Below are positions 39,811 to 52,219 of a DNA stretch of 64,000 nt, piece after piece (position 1 is the stretch's first letter; every line of letters begins with the position of its first letter). The notes under the pieces are model-generated. The model was not told where the DNA came from, ran no database searches, and saw only the letters and a list, made by a program, of their open reading frames with translations. Position numbers and translations under genes: made by a program. Origin of the DNA: Candidatus Nanopelagicales bacterium (GTDB taxonomy: Bacteria; Actinomycetota; Actinomycetes; S36-B12); assembly GCA_018401415.1 (NCBI GenBank), contig JAGYKV010000018.1, forward strand, positions 62,001 to 126,000, in the 5' to 3' direction.

Positions 39811-42016
39811 CTAATTCTTGGCGCGCACCGACTCTAAAAGAATCGTGGCAACATCCTGAACCTTCACACCCTCGGCCAAGCCCTCTTGTTGACGTGAGGT
39901 CACGGCATCGTTGAGCATGACCGAACAGAAGGGACAGGCCACGGCGATTGTTTGGGCACCGGTTGCGATTGCTTCGTCGCCACGGGTCTTGTTGATCTGT
40001 TGACCGATCTTTTCTTCCATCCACATGCGGGCACCGCCGGCGCCGCAGCAAAAGGACTTTTCACCGTGGCGGGGCATTTCAATCTTCTTGGCACCCGTTG
40101 CTTCGAGGAGCTCGCGGGGTGGCACATAAATATTGTTGTGACGACCCAGGTAGCAGGGATCGTGATAGGTGACACTCTCGCCAGGTTCTGTTACGGGTGT
40201 GAGCCGGCCGGTGTTGACCAACTCACGCAGCAACTGAGTGTGATGCACAACGTCGTAATTGCCACCAATTTGTGGGTACTCGCGCTTAAGGGTGTTCAGG
40301 CAGTGCGGACAGGTGACAACAATCTTGGTCGCCTTGATTTCATTCAGCATCTCAACGTTTTGTTGTGCTTGCATTTGGTAGAGGAATTCATTACCAGCGC
40401 GACGTGCAGGGTCACCGGTGCACGTCTCGCCATCGCCTAGAACCATGAACTTCACACCAGCGGTGTCGAGTAGCTCAGCAACGGCTTTGGTTGTTGCCTT
40501 GGCGCGATCTTCGTAGGCACCGGCACAACCCACCCAAAAGAGATAGTCAATGTCAGCGGGGATTTCATCTTCTCCATTGCGCCCGAAAACTCGAACATCG
40601 AAATCAACTTCGGAGATCCACGAGTTACGGTCAGCAGCATTCATGCCCCACGGATTGCCCTTGGTCTCAACATTTTTGAACATGCCATTGAGTTCGGTTG
40701 GGAAGTCGGTGGTGACCATGACCTGGTTGCGGCGCATGTCGGCAATGTGATCAATGTGCTCAATGTCTACGGGACACTGATTCACACATGCACCGCACAT
40801 GGTGCAGGACCAGAGGACATCATCGGAAATAATCGGAAGTTGCAGTGAGAAATCCCGATGACCATTAAATGTGTAACCGTCGGTGGATTCATGTTCTGAG
40901 TCCGCACGCGAACCAATAAATGGAATCTCCACCAGTTCACGCTGTGATTCAGTCAAACCTTCAAGGGCTTTGGCATCAAGCTCACCCATGTCGGGACGGG
41001 AACCGCGAGCGGCCAGAAGGTATGGCGCGGATTCAAAGAGATTCTCCCGCAGATCCATGATTATCAACTTCGGACTGAGAGGTTTATCGGTATTCCATGC
41101 GGGACATTGGGATTGACAACGACCACACTCGGTGCAGGCCATGAAGTCAAGGTAATTCTTCCACGTGAACTCGGAGATGTGTCCTTTACCGAAAGGATGC
41201 GTCCTCTGGGGGATCTTCGAAGTTCAATGGCTTGCCGTCGTAGTAGATCGGGAGGAGTGGGCCAAGTCCGTTGGGGCGGCGTGAGGTGTACACGTTCACC
41301 GGTGCCGTGAAGATATGAAGGTGCTTACTGTTGAGTACGAGTAAGAGGAAGGCGAGGATCACGCCGACGTTGAGCCACAGGCCAATTGTTTCGATCCATT
41401 CATTGGTGTGCACGCCCAGACCTTGGATCCAAGTTGCGAAGTATTCGGACGCGAACGCACCCTCAGGAAATGGGAAGACCCCGGTGTTGACCTGTGCTGC
41501 ACGGTAAAGGAATAGGGTCCACACCACGTTAAAGATCATGAAAAGAACAAGCCACGCTCCGGCGGTATGCGATCCGAAAAATCGTGACCAGCGGCCCTCC
41601 TTAGACGGGTTGTTCTTGATTCGAATGGCAGCGAATATAAGAATGCCGACCAGGACAAGAATTCCGAAGAGGTCCTCAGCGAAACCGACAACAGCCCATG
41701 TTCCAATAAATGGAACAGCGAAGTCAGGGTCATATAACGCACCAAATGCTTCAATGACCGTCAAGCCAAGAACAAGGAAACCCCAGAAAGCAAAGACATG
41801 GGCGGTGCCGGGAACCACCCACATGAGCAACTTCTTTTGTCCGAGGACTTCGGTGGCCTCTGCTTCAACGCGCACGGTGGGATCGGTGAATCGACCGACC
41901 GCAGGCCGACCAGATCTCGCTAGTGAGAAGAGGAACCAGCCACGTTTAGCTGCCAAGCTAAGCAGAATCACGATGATGACGGTGCCGACGATTGCGCGGA
42001 GGAGCAATTGATCCAT
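39811..42016 (-). CDS. membrane (Fe-S) oxidoreductase, heterodisulfide-reductase-like, frameshifted
   Basis: Two frames together encode one protein of about 735 residues. The first (from 42016) has five or six membrane helices of the nitrate-reductase-gamma type (GTAHVFAFWGFLVLGL, HTNEWIETIGLWLNVG). The second has two [4Fe-4S] sets, CTECGRCQSQCP and CTMCGACVNQCP, and two CCG domains (CPHCLNTLKREYP, FCCGAGGARMW). The frame breaks at a run of three T on the coding strand (41192-41194); with two, the sequence reads through as ASFGKGHISEFTW. It is homologous to the single-chain actinobacterial protein of the Rv0338c type. Probably a membrane electron-transfer enzyme of unknown substrate. Confidence 0.88.
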
Positions 42017-42175
42017 TGGGAAAGGTTACTAATAACTAGGGTATTGACTAGCCAGAGCAGCCACGAAGCCAATTTAGCGACCAAAGTCACATGGTGAGGA
42101 GCCCAATAAGGGTCTTCTGGCGAATGCCCGATCTAAAACCGATGGGAAGTATTTAGTGCTGGTGGAGCCGGGAAG

Positions 42176-43009
42176 TTACTGATAAATCTCGCAGCCGACA
42201 CCATCACCATCTCGATCAAGTCCATGGATATCTTCTCCTATCACGGTGACGGCCAACTTGATATCAGAGCAACGGAGGTCATCGGTGGTGGGGATACAAG
42301 GGGAATAGTTCGGATCGCAGACCCCTGTTGTTGCTGGTGGCTCGGGCTGATCACCGGCATTGATCGCGAGAACGGTGCTCCCGGCTACCAGGGCTGCGAG
42401 AGCGGTGGCACCCACCCACGTGAGTGGTCGCTTCCACACTGACCGTTGATTCGGTGCGGTTGCTGCTTCCTCGTCCTTTCTCCGTAGAAGCAGTGACAGT
42501 ACCAATTCAATGGAATCAGCATCCGGCACCAAATCATTGTTCATGGTCGAGTCAAGTGCTTTGCGAATATTGGGCATGAGGGTTGGAAGATCATCTTTGC
42601 CCAGCAATAACTCGCGCCGCGCCTCAGTGCTCATGTCCCCGGTGATTGTGGTGAAAGGCATGACCACGAACCACTCTGAACGAATGAGGCCGGTAGTCCA
42701 TTCCGGCTGCCTGTCTAGATAGCGTCGCAACGCATGTTTGGCTCGGCGTGCCTGCTCAATGGGGTTGATGCGCCGGGTGACTTTCCCGTATTGGGTTCGC
42801 CACTGCCCTTGCTCAAAGGTGACATCTCCACCCTTCACTTCAATGACCGCAATTCCGTGTCCTGGGATCAAGACGAGGAAATCAACCTCAATGTCGCCAT
42901 GTCGTGGGTCGGTGAAACGCATTGCCTCGAGAAGTACTTCATTCGGCTGCATTTGACCGCGGATGAGTGAACGAATCTGATTCTCGGATCCGGTGGTGTT
43001 TCCTTTCAT
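42176..43009 (-). CDS. NERD-domain protein with transmembrane helix and Excalibur calcium-binding domain
   Basis: A 277-residue protein of three parts. Residues ~15-130 are a NERD nuclease-related domain (GDIEVDFLVLIPGHGIAVIEVKGG; the Asp, Glu-x-Lys pattern fits a restriction-endonuclease-like active site). One membrane helix follows at about 195-215 (WVGATALAALVAGSTVLAI). The C-terminus is an Excalibur domain with LRCSDIK and DRDGDGVGCE, a DxDxDGxxCE calcium site with two cysteines. Topology would place NERD in the cytoplasm and Excalibur outside. Such fusions occur in actinobacteria; function unknown. Confidence 0.85.
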   Translation of the reverse strand: MKGNTTGSENQIRSLIRGQMQPNEVLLEAMRFTDPRHGDIEVDFLVLIPGHGIAVIEVKGGDVTFEQGQWRTQYGKVTRRINPIEQARRAKHALRRYLDRQPEWTTGLIRSEWFVVMPFTTITGDMSTEARRELLLGKDDLPTLMPNIRKALDSTMNNDLVPDADSIELVLSLLLRRKDEEAATAPNQRSVWKRPLTWVGATALAALVAGSTVLAINAGDQPEPPATTGVCDPNYSPCIPTTDDLRCSDIKLAVTVIGEDIHGLDRDGDGVGCEIYQ

Positions 43010-43186
43010 GGATTCCCCATTTTCATTGACCCCCCGTTTGGATTGACCCCGTTGGTATCTCGATCATGGCGACAGGCTTTAGGTGCCGAAATTGCTCATG
43101 GAGCAACAATATTGAGAAGCATCGATCTACCCGAGCCGACTCGACGACCAGATCAGAACGGGCCTGATGCGAAGGTCGGGAATTGC

Positions 43187-43207
43187 CTTGAGTCGGCTCG
43201 ACTCAAT
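43187..43207. promoter_or_regulatory. HAIR operator for HspR
   Basis: CTTGAGT-CGGCTCG-ACTCAAT matches the HspR-associated inverted repeat (CTTGAGT-N7-ACTCAAG) with a single mismatch in the last base. HspR is encoded in the operon downstream. The site overlaps the promoter, so binding would block RNA polymerase. Confidence 0.88.
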
Positions 43208-43216
43208 TAATATGAC
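43188..43216 (+). promoter_or_regulatory. dnaK operon promoter
   Basis: A vegetative-type promoter: -35 TTGAGT (43188-43193), 17-base spacer, -10 TATGAC (43211-43216). The -35 hexamer and most of the spacer are inside the HAIR operator. Transcription would begin near 43223, giving a leader of about 135 bases. Confidence 0.65.
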
Positions 43217-43319
43217 TCCGATTTGACGTATTAGTTGTTGTAAGGCACAATAATAAGATAATTTCTGGTCGACCCCAAATTCTCAGAGACAAAAATTCAA
43301 CGAATACCCACATAGATAA

Positions 43320-45766
<2,447 letters not shown>

Positions 45767-45808
45767 GTTCGAGACAAGCCTGAGCTCAACAAAAGATTGA
45801 GAATATGA

Positions 45809-46996
45809 ATGAATAAGGACTGGATCGAGAAGGACTTCTACGCAATCCTCGGCGTGACCAAAGACTCCACGCCCGAGGAAATGAAAAAGAAGTACCGCAA
45901 ACTCGCGCGTGAACTACACCCTGACAAAAACCCGGGTGACAAGAAGGCCGAGGACAAATTCAAGGAAGTCTCTGAGGCCTACGATGTCCTGTCTGATTCG
46001 GCCAAGCGTGCGGAATATGACGAAGCGCGGTCCCTTTTTGCATCCGGTGGATACGGCCCCCAGGGTGGTTTCGGTGGTGGTGGATTTGGTGGCGGACGTG
46101 GCGGCGGTGGCTACAACGTCAACTACGAAGATCTTTTCGGCGGCGACCAAGGTGGCTTTGGTGATTTCCTCGGCGGGCTGTTCAACCGAGGAGGTGGGCA
46201 ACGAACCCGTCAACCCAGACGTGGTGCCGACATGGAATCAACGGCCACGCTTTCATTTGCAGATTCCCTCGACGGAGTGACGCTGCCACTTCGATTGTCC
46301 GAAGATGCCCCCTGCACCATGTGTCACGGAACTGGAGCAAAAGCTGGAACCACGCCAAGTGTGTGTCCCACGTGCGGTGGTAATGGACAAGTGTCACGAA
46401 ATGCGGGTGGTTTCGCTTTCGCTGAACCATGCCCCACCTGCCAGGGTCGCGGACTTTATGTCGAAGACCCGTGCACGTTGTGCCATGGATCTGGTCGCGG
46501 AAAGAAGACGCGCACTGTTCAGGCACGCATTCCAGCAGGCGTGAAGGATGGCAGTCGAATTCGACTCAAAGGCAAAGGGGCACCGGGCGAGCGTGGAGGT
46601 ACCAACGGCGATCTTTTTATCAAGGTAACCGTGACACCCGACAAATTATTTACCCGCAAGGGAGACAACCTCAGTGTCACCGTTCCAGTGACATTTGCTG
46701 AAGCGGCATTGGGTGCAGAGATTGAAGTACCCGTTCCACGTGGTGGCACCGTAAACATGCGAATCCCAGCGGGAACTACAACAGGGCGAACATTCCGGAT
46801 CAAGGGCAAAGGCATCAGAGGCAAAGAAGGTAAGAACCACGATGTCCTTGCTGCCGTTGAAGTTTCTGTTCCACAGAATCTCAGCTCAGATGCAAAGAGT
46901 GCTCTCGAGGCGTATGCCGCAGCAACAGTTGATCACGATCCTCGCAAAGATATTTATGCCATGGCTGGCAAGTCAACAAAGTCGAGTACCTCATGA
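45809..46996 (+). CDS. dnaJ: chaperone DnaJ (type I)
   Basis: A 395-residue type I J-protein. Seen: J domain with the HPD motif (ARELHPDKNPG), a Gly/Phe-rich region, four zinc-binding CxxCxGxG repeats (CTMCHGTG, CPTCGGNG, CPTCQGRG, CTLCHGSG) and C-terminal substrate-binding domains. Stimulates DnaK ATPase and delivers clients. The N-terminus NKDWIEKDFYAILGV is the form usual in actinobacterial DnaJ1. Overlaps hspR by 4 bp. Confidence 0.96.
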   Translation: MNKDWIEKDFYAILGVTKDSTPEEMKKKYRKLARELHPDKNPGDKKAEDKFKEVSEAYDVLSDSAKRAEYDEARSLFASGGYGPQGGFGGGGFGGGRGGGGYNVNYEDLFGGDQGGFGDFLGGLFNRGGGQRTRQPRRGADMESTATLSFADSLDGVTLPLRLSEDAPCTMCHGTGAKAGTTPSVCPTCGGNGQVSRNAGGFAFAEPCPTCQGRGLYVEDPCTLCHGSGRGKKTRTVQARIPAGVKDGSRIRLKGKGAPGERGGTNGDLFIKVTVTPDKLFTRKGDNLSVTVPVTFAEAALGAEIEVPVPRGGTVNMRIPAGTTTGRTFRIKGKGIRGKEGKNHDVLAAVEVSVPQNLSSDAKSALEAYAAATVDHDPRKDIYAMAGKSTKSSTS

Positions 46997-47349
46997 GCCA
47001 GCCCCAAGATGAACTTGTTGTCTCCTCTGAAACACCGGTGTATGCGATTTCCATTGCTGCGCAGCTGGCCGAATTGCACCCCCAAACATTGCGGCAATAC
47101 GACAGAGTTGGGTTGGTTGTTGCCCGCCGCGTGGGTGGGCGCAATCGTCTTTATAGTGCCCGAGATATTCAGCGATTGCGTTATGTCTCCCAACTGTCCC
47201 AAGAGGGTTTAAGTATTGAAGGTATCCGCCGCGTTTTGGATTTGGAACATGAAATTGAAAATTTACGAGGTCGCCTCGACGAATTTCATCGCGAGCGCTC
47301 CTCACGTGCCTTGGTGGTGTGGCGACCACAACGCAAGAAAAGGAGTTAA
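46993..47349 (+). CDS. hspR: heat-shock repressor HspR (MerR family)
   Basis: A 118-residue MerR-type repressor: wHTH with YAISIAAQLAELHPQTLRQYDRVGLV and the wing GGRNRLYSARDIQRL, followed by a short helical dimerisation part and a basic tail. HspR binds HAIR sites; one lies over the dnaK promoter. The operon order dnaK-grpE-dnaJ-hspR with clpB next is the actinobacterial arrangement. Starts in a 4-bp overlap with dnaJ and ends 3 bp before clpB. Confidence 0.93.
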   Translation: MSQPQDELVVSSETPVYAISIAAQLAELHPQTLRQYDRVGLVVARRVGGRNRLYSARDIQRLRYVSQLSQEGLSIEGIRRVLDLEHEIENLRGRLDEFHRERSSRALVVWRPQRKKRS

Positions 47350-47352
47350 TCC

Positions 47353-49938
47353 ATGGATATTCAATTCACCACCAAGAGTCAAGATGCGCTGGGTGCTGCA
47401 GTTCGCATAGCCGCATCACAGGGAAATCCTGCGGTTGAACCAATTCATCTTTTGGATTCATTGCTGCAGCAGGGTCCCGGGATTGCATTTGCACTGCTCG
47501 AGGCTGTGGGTGTCGACCTTCCCACGTTTACGGCATCTGTGCGTGAAGCAATGCAGGCATTGCCATCGGCAGCGGGCAGTACCGTCGCGTCCCCGCAGTT
47601 GAGTCAATTGAGCTTCAAGGTTTTGACAGCGGCGGACACACTCGCCAAGGAACGTGGCGACGAATACGTGAGCACTGAGCATTTACTTATCGGTCTTGCC
47701 GAAGATGGTGGGCCAAATGTGTCAGATCGACTTGCATCCGTGGGTGCAACTGCGCCAGCATTGCTGGCGGCATTACAAGAATCGAGGGGAAGTGCGCGCG
47801 TGACCACTCAAGACCCGGAAGGCACATTCCAAGCTTTGGAGAAGTACGGCGTTGATCTCACCGCGCGTGCGCGCGAGGGAAAGATTGACCCGGTGATTGG
47901 ACGTGACGAAGAAGTGCGTCGCACCATTCAGGTCCTCTCCCGCCGCACCAAAAACAACCCGGTATTGATCGGCGAGCCCGGTGTGGGAAAAACTGCCGTT
48001 GTCGAGGGACTTGCCCGCCGCATCGTGGAGGGCGATGTCCCCACATCCCTCGCTGGCAAGACATTAATCTCCCTCGACATGAGTTCCATGGTGGCCGGTG
48101 CCAAATATCGCGGGGAATTTGAAGAGCGCCTCAAGGCGGTTCTCGATGAAATCAAAAACAGCGATGGTCAAGTAATCACTTTCATTGACGAACTTCATAC
48201 CGTTGTCGGTGCGGGGAGTAGCGGTGACTCCGCCATGGATGCTGGAAACATGCTCAAACCAATGCTTGCTCGCGGCGAGTTGCGCATGATTGGCGCCACC
48301 ACCCTTGACGAATATCGTCAATACATTGAAAAGGACGCTGCCTTAGAGCGTCGTTTTCAGCAGGTTTATGTTGACCAACCTTCGGTCGAAGACACCATTG
48401 CGATTCTTCGGGGAATCAAAGAAAAATACGAAGCTCATCATAAAGTTGTTATTTCTGATTCCGCACTTGTTGCTGCGGCCACTTTGTCCGATCGATACAT
48501 CACCAGCAGATTCCTTCCCGACAAAGCAATCGACCTCATGGATGAATCGGCGAGTCGGTTAAGAATGGAAATTGATTCCTCACCGGTAGAGATTGATGTT
48601 CTGCAGCGCCAGGTTGACCGTTTGCGCATGGAAGAACTTGCTGTCTCAAAGGAAACAGATCAAGCCTCGAAGGATCGCCTGGAAAAGATCCGCGCTGAGA
48701 TCGCGGACAAAGAAGAGGAACTTCGTGGCCTGCGCACCCGCTGGGATGCTGAAAAGCAGGGCCTTGATCGCATTGGCGAAATTAAGGTTCTGATAGACGA
48801 TCTTCGAGCGGTGGCCGACAAAGCCCAGCGCGATGGTGACTTCGAGCAAGCATCGCGGATTCTGTATTCCGAGATTCCCACCTTTGAGGAAGAACTGGAA
48901 CGAGTTACAGCTGAAACAAATGCCCGCGAAGCTTCCATGGTGAGAGAGGAAGTCACAGCAGATGACATTGCCGAAGTTGTTGCCAGTTGGACGGGAATTC
49001 CGGCGGGTCGCCTCCTTGAAGGGGAGACCGAAAAACTTCTTCGGATGGAAGATGAACTGGGACGTCGGGTAATCGGGCAAAAGGAGGCCGTGCGCGAGGT
49101 GAGCGATGCTGTCCGCCGCGCACGCGCTGGGATCAGTGACCCGGATCGACCCACCGGTTCATTCATGTTCCTTGGACCCACGGGTGTTGGTAAAACCGAG
49201 CTCGCGAAGGCACTTGCCGATTTCCTCTTTGATGACCAACGAGCCATGATTCGTATTGACATGAGTGAATATTCAGAGAAGCACTCGGTGTCCCGTCTGG
49301 TAGGTGCCCCTCCCGGTTATGTGGGCTATGACGAAGGTGGCCAGCTCACCGAGGCAGTGCGGCGTCGTCCGTACTCGGTCGTTCTCCTCGACGAAGTTGA
49401 AAAGGCTCACCCTGAGGTATTCGATATTTTGTTGCAGGTTCTTGACGATGGTCGTTTGACCGACGGTCAGGGTCGCACCGTTGATTTCCGCAATGTGATC
49501 CTGATCCTGACATCCAATATGGGATCCCAATTCTTGATCGACACCTCGGTTCCCTTTGAGGAGCGCAAGAAGCAGGTGATGGAGATTGTTCGCCAACAAT
49601 TCCGCCCCGAGTTCCTGAACCGCCTCGATGCCATGGTCACTTTTGACCCATTGGACAAAGAAGAACTAGCCCGGATTGCTGGAATTCAAATCGAACAACT
49701 CCAGAAGAGACTCGATGATCGACGGATCACCCTGGACCTTGATTCAAGTGCACGAGAGTGGTTGGTGGATCGCGGTTTCGACCCGGTATACGGCGCTCGT
49801 CCACTGCGTCGCCTGGTGCAAACCGCGGTGGGAGACAAACTTGCCGTGGCGATTCTGAGTGGAGAAGTTCGCGATGGTGACACCGTGCAGATCGGCGTGG
49901 AATCTAGTGGTGACGGCTTAAGCCTGAAAGTCGACTGA
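47353..49938 (+). CDS. clpB: ATP-dependent disaggregase ClpB
   Basis: An 861-residue Hsp104-type AAA+ unfoldase: N domain (residues 1-145), NBD1 with Walker [10 protein letters not shown] from residue 207, a coiled-coil middle domain (about 410-525, needed for DnaK cooperation) and NBD2 with Walker [10 protein letters not shown] from residue 608. The ClpP-binding IGF loop is absent, as expected for ClpB. Last gene of the HspR operon. Its final 35 bp overlap the convergent aminotransferase gene. Confidence 0.96.
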   Translation: MDIQFTTKSQDALGAAVRIAASQGNPAVEPIHLLDSLLQQGPGIAFALLEAVGVDLPTFTASVREAMQALPSAAGSTVASPQLSQLSFKVLTAADTLAKERGDEYVSTEHLLIGLAEDGGPNVSDRLASVGATAPALLAALQESRGSARVTTQDPEGTFQALEKYGVDLTARAREGKIDPVIGRDEEVRRTIQVLSRRTKNNPVLIGEPGVGKTAVVEGLARRIVEGDVPTSLAGKTLISLDMSSMVAGAKYRGEFEERLKAVLDEIKNSDGQVITFIDELHTVVGAGSSGDSAMDAGNMLKPMLARGELRMIGATTLDEYRQYIEKDAALERRFQQVYVDQPSVEDTIAILRGIKEKYEAHHKVVISDSALVAAATLSDRYITSRFLPDKAIDLMDESASRLRMEIDSSPVEIDVLQRQVDRLRMEELAVSKETDQASKDRLEKIRAEIADKEEELRGLRTRWDAEKQGLDRIGEIKVLIDDLRAVADKAQRDGDFEQASRILYSEIPTFEEELERVTAETNAREASMVREEVTADDIAEVVASWTGIPAGRLLEGETEKLLRMEDELGRRVIGQKEAVREVSDAVRRARAGISDPDRPTGSFMFLGPTGVGKTELAKALADFLFDDQRAMIRIDMSEYSEKHSVSRLVGAPPGYVGYDEGGQLTEAVRRRPYSVVLLDEVEKAHPEVFDILLQVLDDGRLTDGQGRTVDFRNVILILTSNMGSQFLIDTSVPFEERKKQVMEIVRQQFRPEFLNRLDAMVTFDPLDKEELARIAGIQIEQLQKRLDDRRITLDLDSSAREWLVDRGFDPVYGARPLRRLVQTAVGDKLAVAILSGEVRDGDTVQIGVESSGDGLSLKVD

Positions 49939-51100
49939 CCGCTTCTGCAAGGACCGCTGGTTGCTTGCAAAAAGCCCAACGAACATATGTCTTGAAACCG
50001 ATACCACCCTCGGTGAATACCTGAAATGGAATTGCGGCTACCCCAAAGGTCTGCGGGAGCATTCGACAAAATTCCATGCCATCGGTGTAGCCGAGAGAGG
50101 AAATATCGGTACTTAAAAAGTAGGTGCCTTCGGTCGGAAGAACCACGAGCCCGAGTTCTGTCAAGCCGGCGCTGAGTTGATCTCTCTGTCTCCGCAGTTG
50201 ATCTCGGAACTCGGTGAAATAGGTATCGGACAAACCCAATGCGGTCACCATGGCAATTTGAAAAGGCCCACCGGAGACGTAACTCAGGTGTTGACGCACT
50301 CCGCGAACTGCGGCAATCAAGTTGGTCGGGCCTGTTGCCCACCCGACCTTCCAGCCGGTGAAGGAGAAACTCTTGCCACCCGAACCAACGGTTATTGTTC
50401 GTTCGGGCATTCCCTCGAGGGTTGCGAAGGGAATATGTTGGTGGCGGGGGAACCACAGATGTTCGTAGGCTTCATCTGAAATAACAATCAAGTTGTGGGC
50501 AATGGCGATGTCGGCAATATCACGCATTTCTTCTGCAGTGAACACAACGCCCGTGGGGTTGTGTGGCGTGTTCATTAGGAGTACGCGGGTGCGCGATGTG
50601 ATTGCGGCAGAAAGCCGTTCTACATCTGGGCGCAGCCGTCCATCCGGTGCCACCAAGAAAGGAACGCCAACAGGAGTGGCACCGGCGAGATCAATTCCCG
50701 CCCGGTACACGTCAAATGCCGGATCAAAGAACACGACTTCGTCACCATGTTCAACAAGTGCCAACAAACTCGAAGCTAATGCCTCTGAAGCGCCGGTTGT
50801 GACAACTACATCTGTATCTGGATCTATCTCAATCGAATAAAACCGTTTCTGGTGATCAGCTATGGCCTTTCGCAATACCGGAAAACCATTGGGGGGTGGA
50901 TACTGATTTCCCTCACCGGACTCGATCGCTCGAATGGCTGCTTGTTTGAGTTCGAGTGGACCGTCGGTGTCGGGGAAACCCTGACCCAAATTGATGGATT
51001 GGGTTTGGATCGAAACTTTTGACATTTCGGCGAAAATTGAGAATGCATGCGGACGCATGCGTGCCACGAGTGGATTTTCCGCCGAGGTGAAGTTGCTCAC
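49904..51100 (-). CDS. class I/II aminotransferase (DapC/kynurenine-aminotransferase-like)
   Basis: A 398-residue PLP fold-type I enzyme. Seen: INLGQGFPDTDGP near the N-terminus, NTPHNPTGVV, ISDEAYEHL with the PLP-contacting Asp and Tyr, and SGGKSFSFTGWKVGW with the Schiff-base Lys. Close in pattern to Rv0858c, annotated as N-succinyldiaminopimelate aminotransferase, and to kynurenine/methionine aminotransferases; which applies cannot be decided. Divergent from the ACAD-like gene with a gap of 14-23 bp. Confidence 0.85.
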   Translation of the reverse strand: MSNFTSAENPLVARMRPHAFSIFAEMSKVSIQTQSINLGQGFPDTDGPLELKQAAIRAIESGEGNQYPPPNGFPVLRKAIADHQKRFYSIEIDPDTDVVVTTGASEALASSLLALVEHGDEVVFFDPAFDVYRAGIDLAGATPVGVPFLVAPDGRLRPDVERLSAAITSRTRVLLMNTPHNPTGVVFTAEEMRDIADIAIAHNLIVISDEAYEHLWFPRHQHIPFATLEGMPERTITVGSGGKSFSFTGWKVGWATGPTNLIAAVRGVRQHLSYVSGGPFQIAMVTALGLSDTYFTEFRDQLRRQRDQLSAGLTELGLVVLPTEGTYFLSTDISSLGYTDGMEFCRMLPQTFGVAAIPFQVFTEGGIGFKTYVRWAFCKQPAVLAEAVSRLSGLSRHH

Positions 51101-51123
51101 CGCGAAAGAGTAACGTGGGGAAC

Positions 51124-52203
51124 ATGGTTGTACCTGCGTGTGGCGAACTCCCGCCGGAATGGGAGGCCGTGTTAGACCAGATTGCCGAAACCGCGGACAG
51201 GTCCGACCGCTTCGGCGTTCCCCGAAGCCATTTCAGTGAACTTGCTCGGGTGGGAGCGCATGGGGTGCCCGCACCTGTTGATCAGTGGCGCGAGCTCACC
51301 GAGCGGATTGCAGGGGCAGATGCGAGTACCTGGTTCTGCTGGGCTCAGCACCAGACACCGCTGCGCACCCTTGAATTGGGAGGGAATCAGCCGGCTGCCC
51401 AATCATTGCAACAGCAATGGCTGCCAGGATTGCAATCGGGTGAGTATCTCGCCGCAGTTGCATTTGCCCACATTCGCCGACCGGGCCCGGCGAATCCAGT
51501 AGCGCGGGAACTCAATGGTGATTGGCAACTCGACGGCTCACTCGACTGGGTAACCAGTTGGGATATTGCCGATGTCGTCATGGTCATGGCCCTGACCGAA
51601 GACAAATCCGAAGTTGTCACATTCTTTATTCCCACCTCTGATTTTATGGAGGTGATTCCGGGAAGTTCGGTGGGTGAACCACTTGAATTACTGTCCATGT
51701 CCGGCACGCACACTCGTCCAATTCGATTTGGCCACTCGGTGATTCCGCGTGACTTTGTGTTCAATGTCGGAAGTTTTGCGGCTTGGCAAGAAACCGATGC
51801 GCGAAAAACGCTCGCTCCGAATCCTGCTGCATTAGGACTTGCACGTGCAGCAATTGAAGAATTGGAATCAATTGGTATTGCGAGGAATAACTCAGAGATC
51901 CTCAACCTTGTTGTCACACTCACCGGAAAATGCGATTCACTTCGTGACAATGCCTATTCGCTATTGGATCAAGGAGATGCTGCACAAGATGCCGCTCTAA
52001 TGCAATCCCGCGTGGAAATCCTTGAATTTGCCCGTGAGTGCACAGCGGCGGTGGTAATCGCTCGGGCGGGTGCTGGTATGCAATCAGGAAGGAGCGCAGA
52101 GCGTCGGGTTCGCGAGGCAATGTTTCTCCAGGTTCAGGCTCAAACCGAACCAACGCGCACTGCAGCACTCGATCGAATCAATCAGCGTTATTCGGATCAT
52201 TAA
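51124..52203 (+). CDS. acyl-CoA dehydrogenase-like flavoprotein
   Basis: About 359 residues with the fold order of acyl-CoA dehydrogenases: helical N-terminal part (WFCWAQHQTPLRTLEL), a middle beta domain (LDGSLDWVTSWDIADVVMVMAL resembles the FAD-facing segment) and a C-terminal helical bundle. The TEPDAGSD and catalytic-Glu motifs of true beta-oxidation enzymes are not seen, so it is likelier a hydroxylase/ACAD-like or unknown-function member. The GTG at 51115 is an alternative start. Not in an operon. Confidence 0.7.
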   Translation: MVVPACGELPPEWEAVLDQIAETADRSDRFGVPRSHFSELARVGAHGVPAPVDQWRELTERIAGADASTWFCWAQHQTPLRTLELGGNQPAAQSLQQQWLPGLQSGEYLAAVAFAHIRRPGPANPVARELNGDWQLDGSLDWVTSWDIADVVMVMALTEDKSEVVTFFIPTSDFMEVIPGSSVGEPLELLSMSGTHTRPIRFGHSVIPRDFVFNVGSFAAWQETDARKTLAPNPAALGLARAAIEELESIGIARNNSEILNLVVTLTGKCDSLRDNAYSLLDQGDAAQDAALMQSRVEILEFARECTAAVVIARAGAGMQSGRSAERRVREAMFLQVQAQTEPTRTAALDRINQRYSDH

Positions 52204-52219
52204 AGATCCACATGAATGT

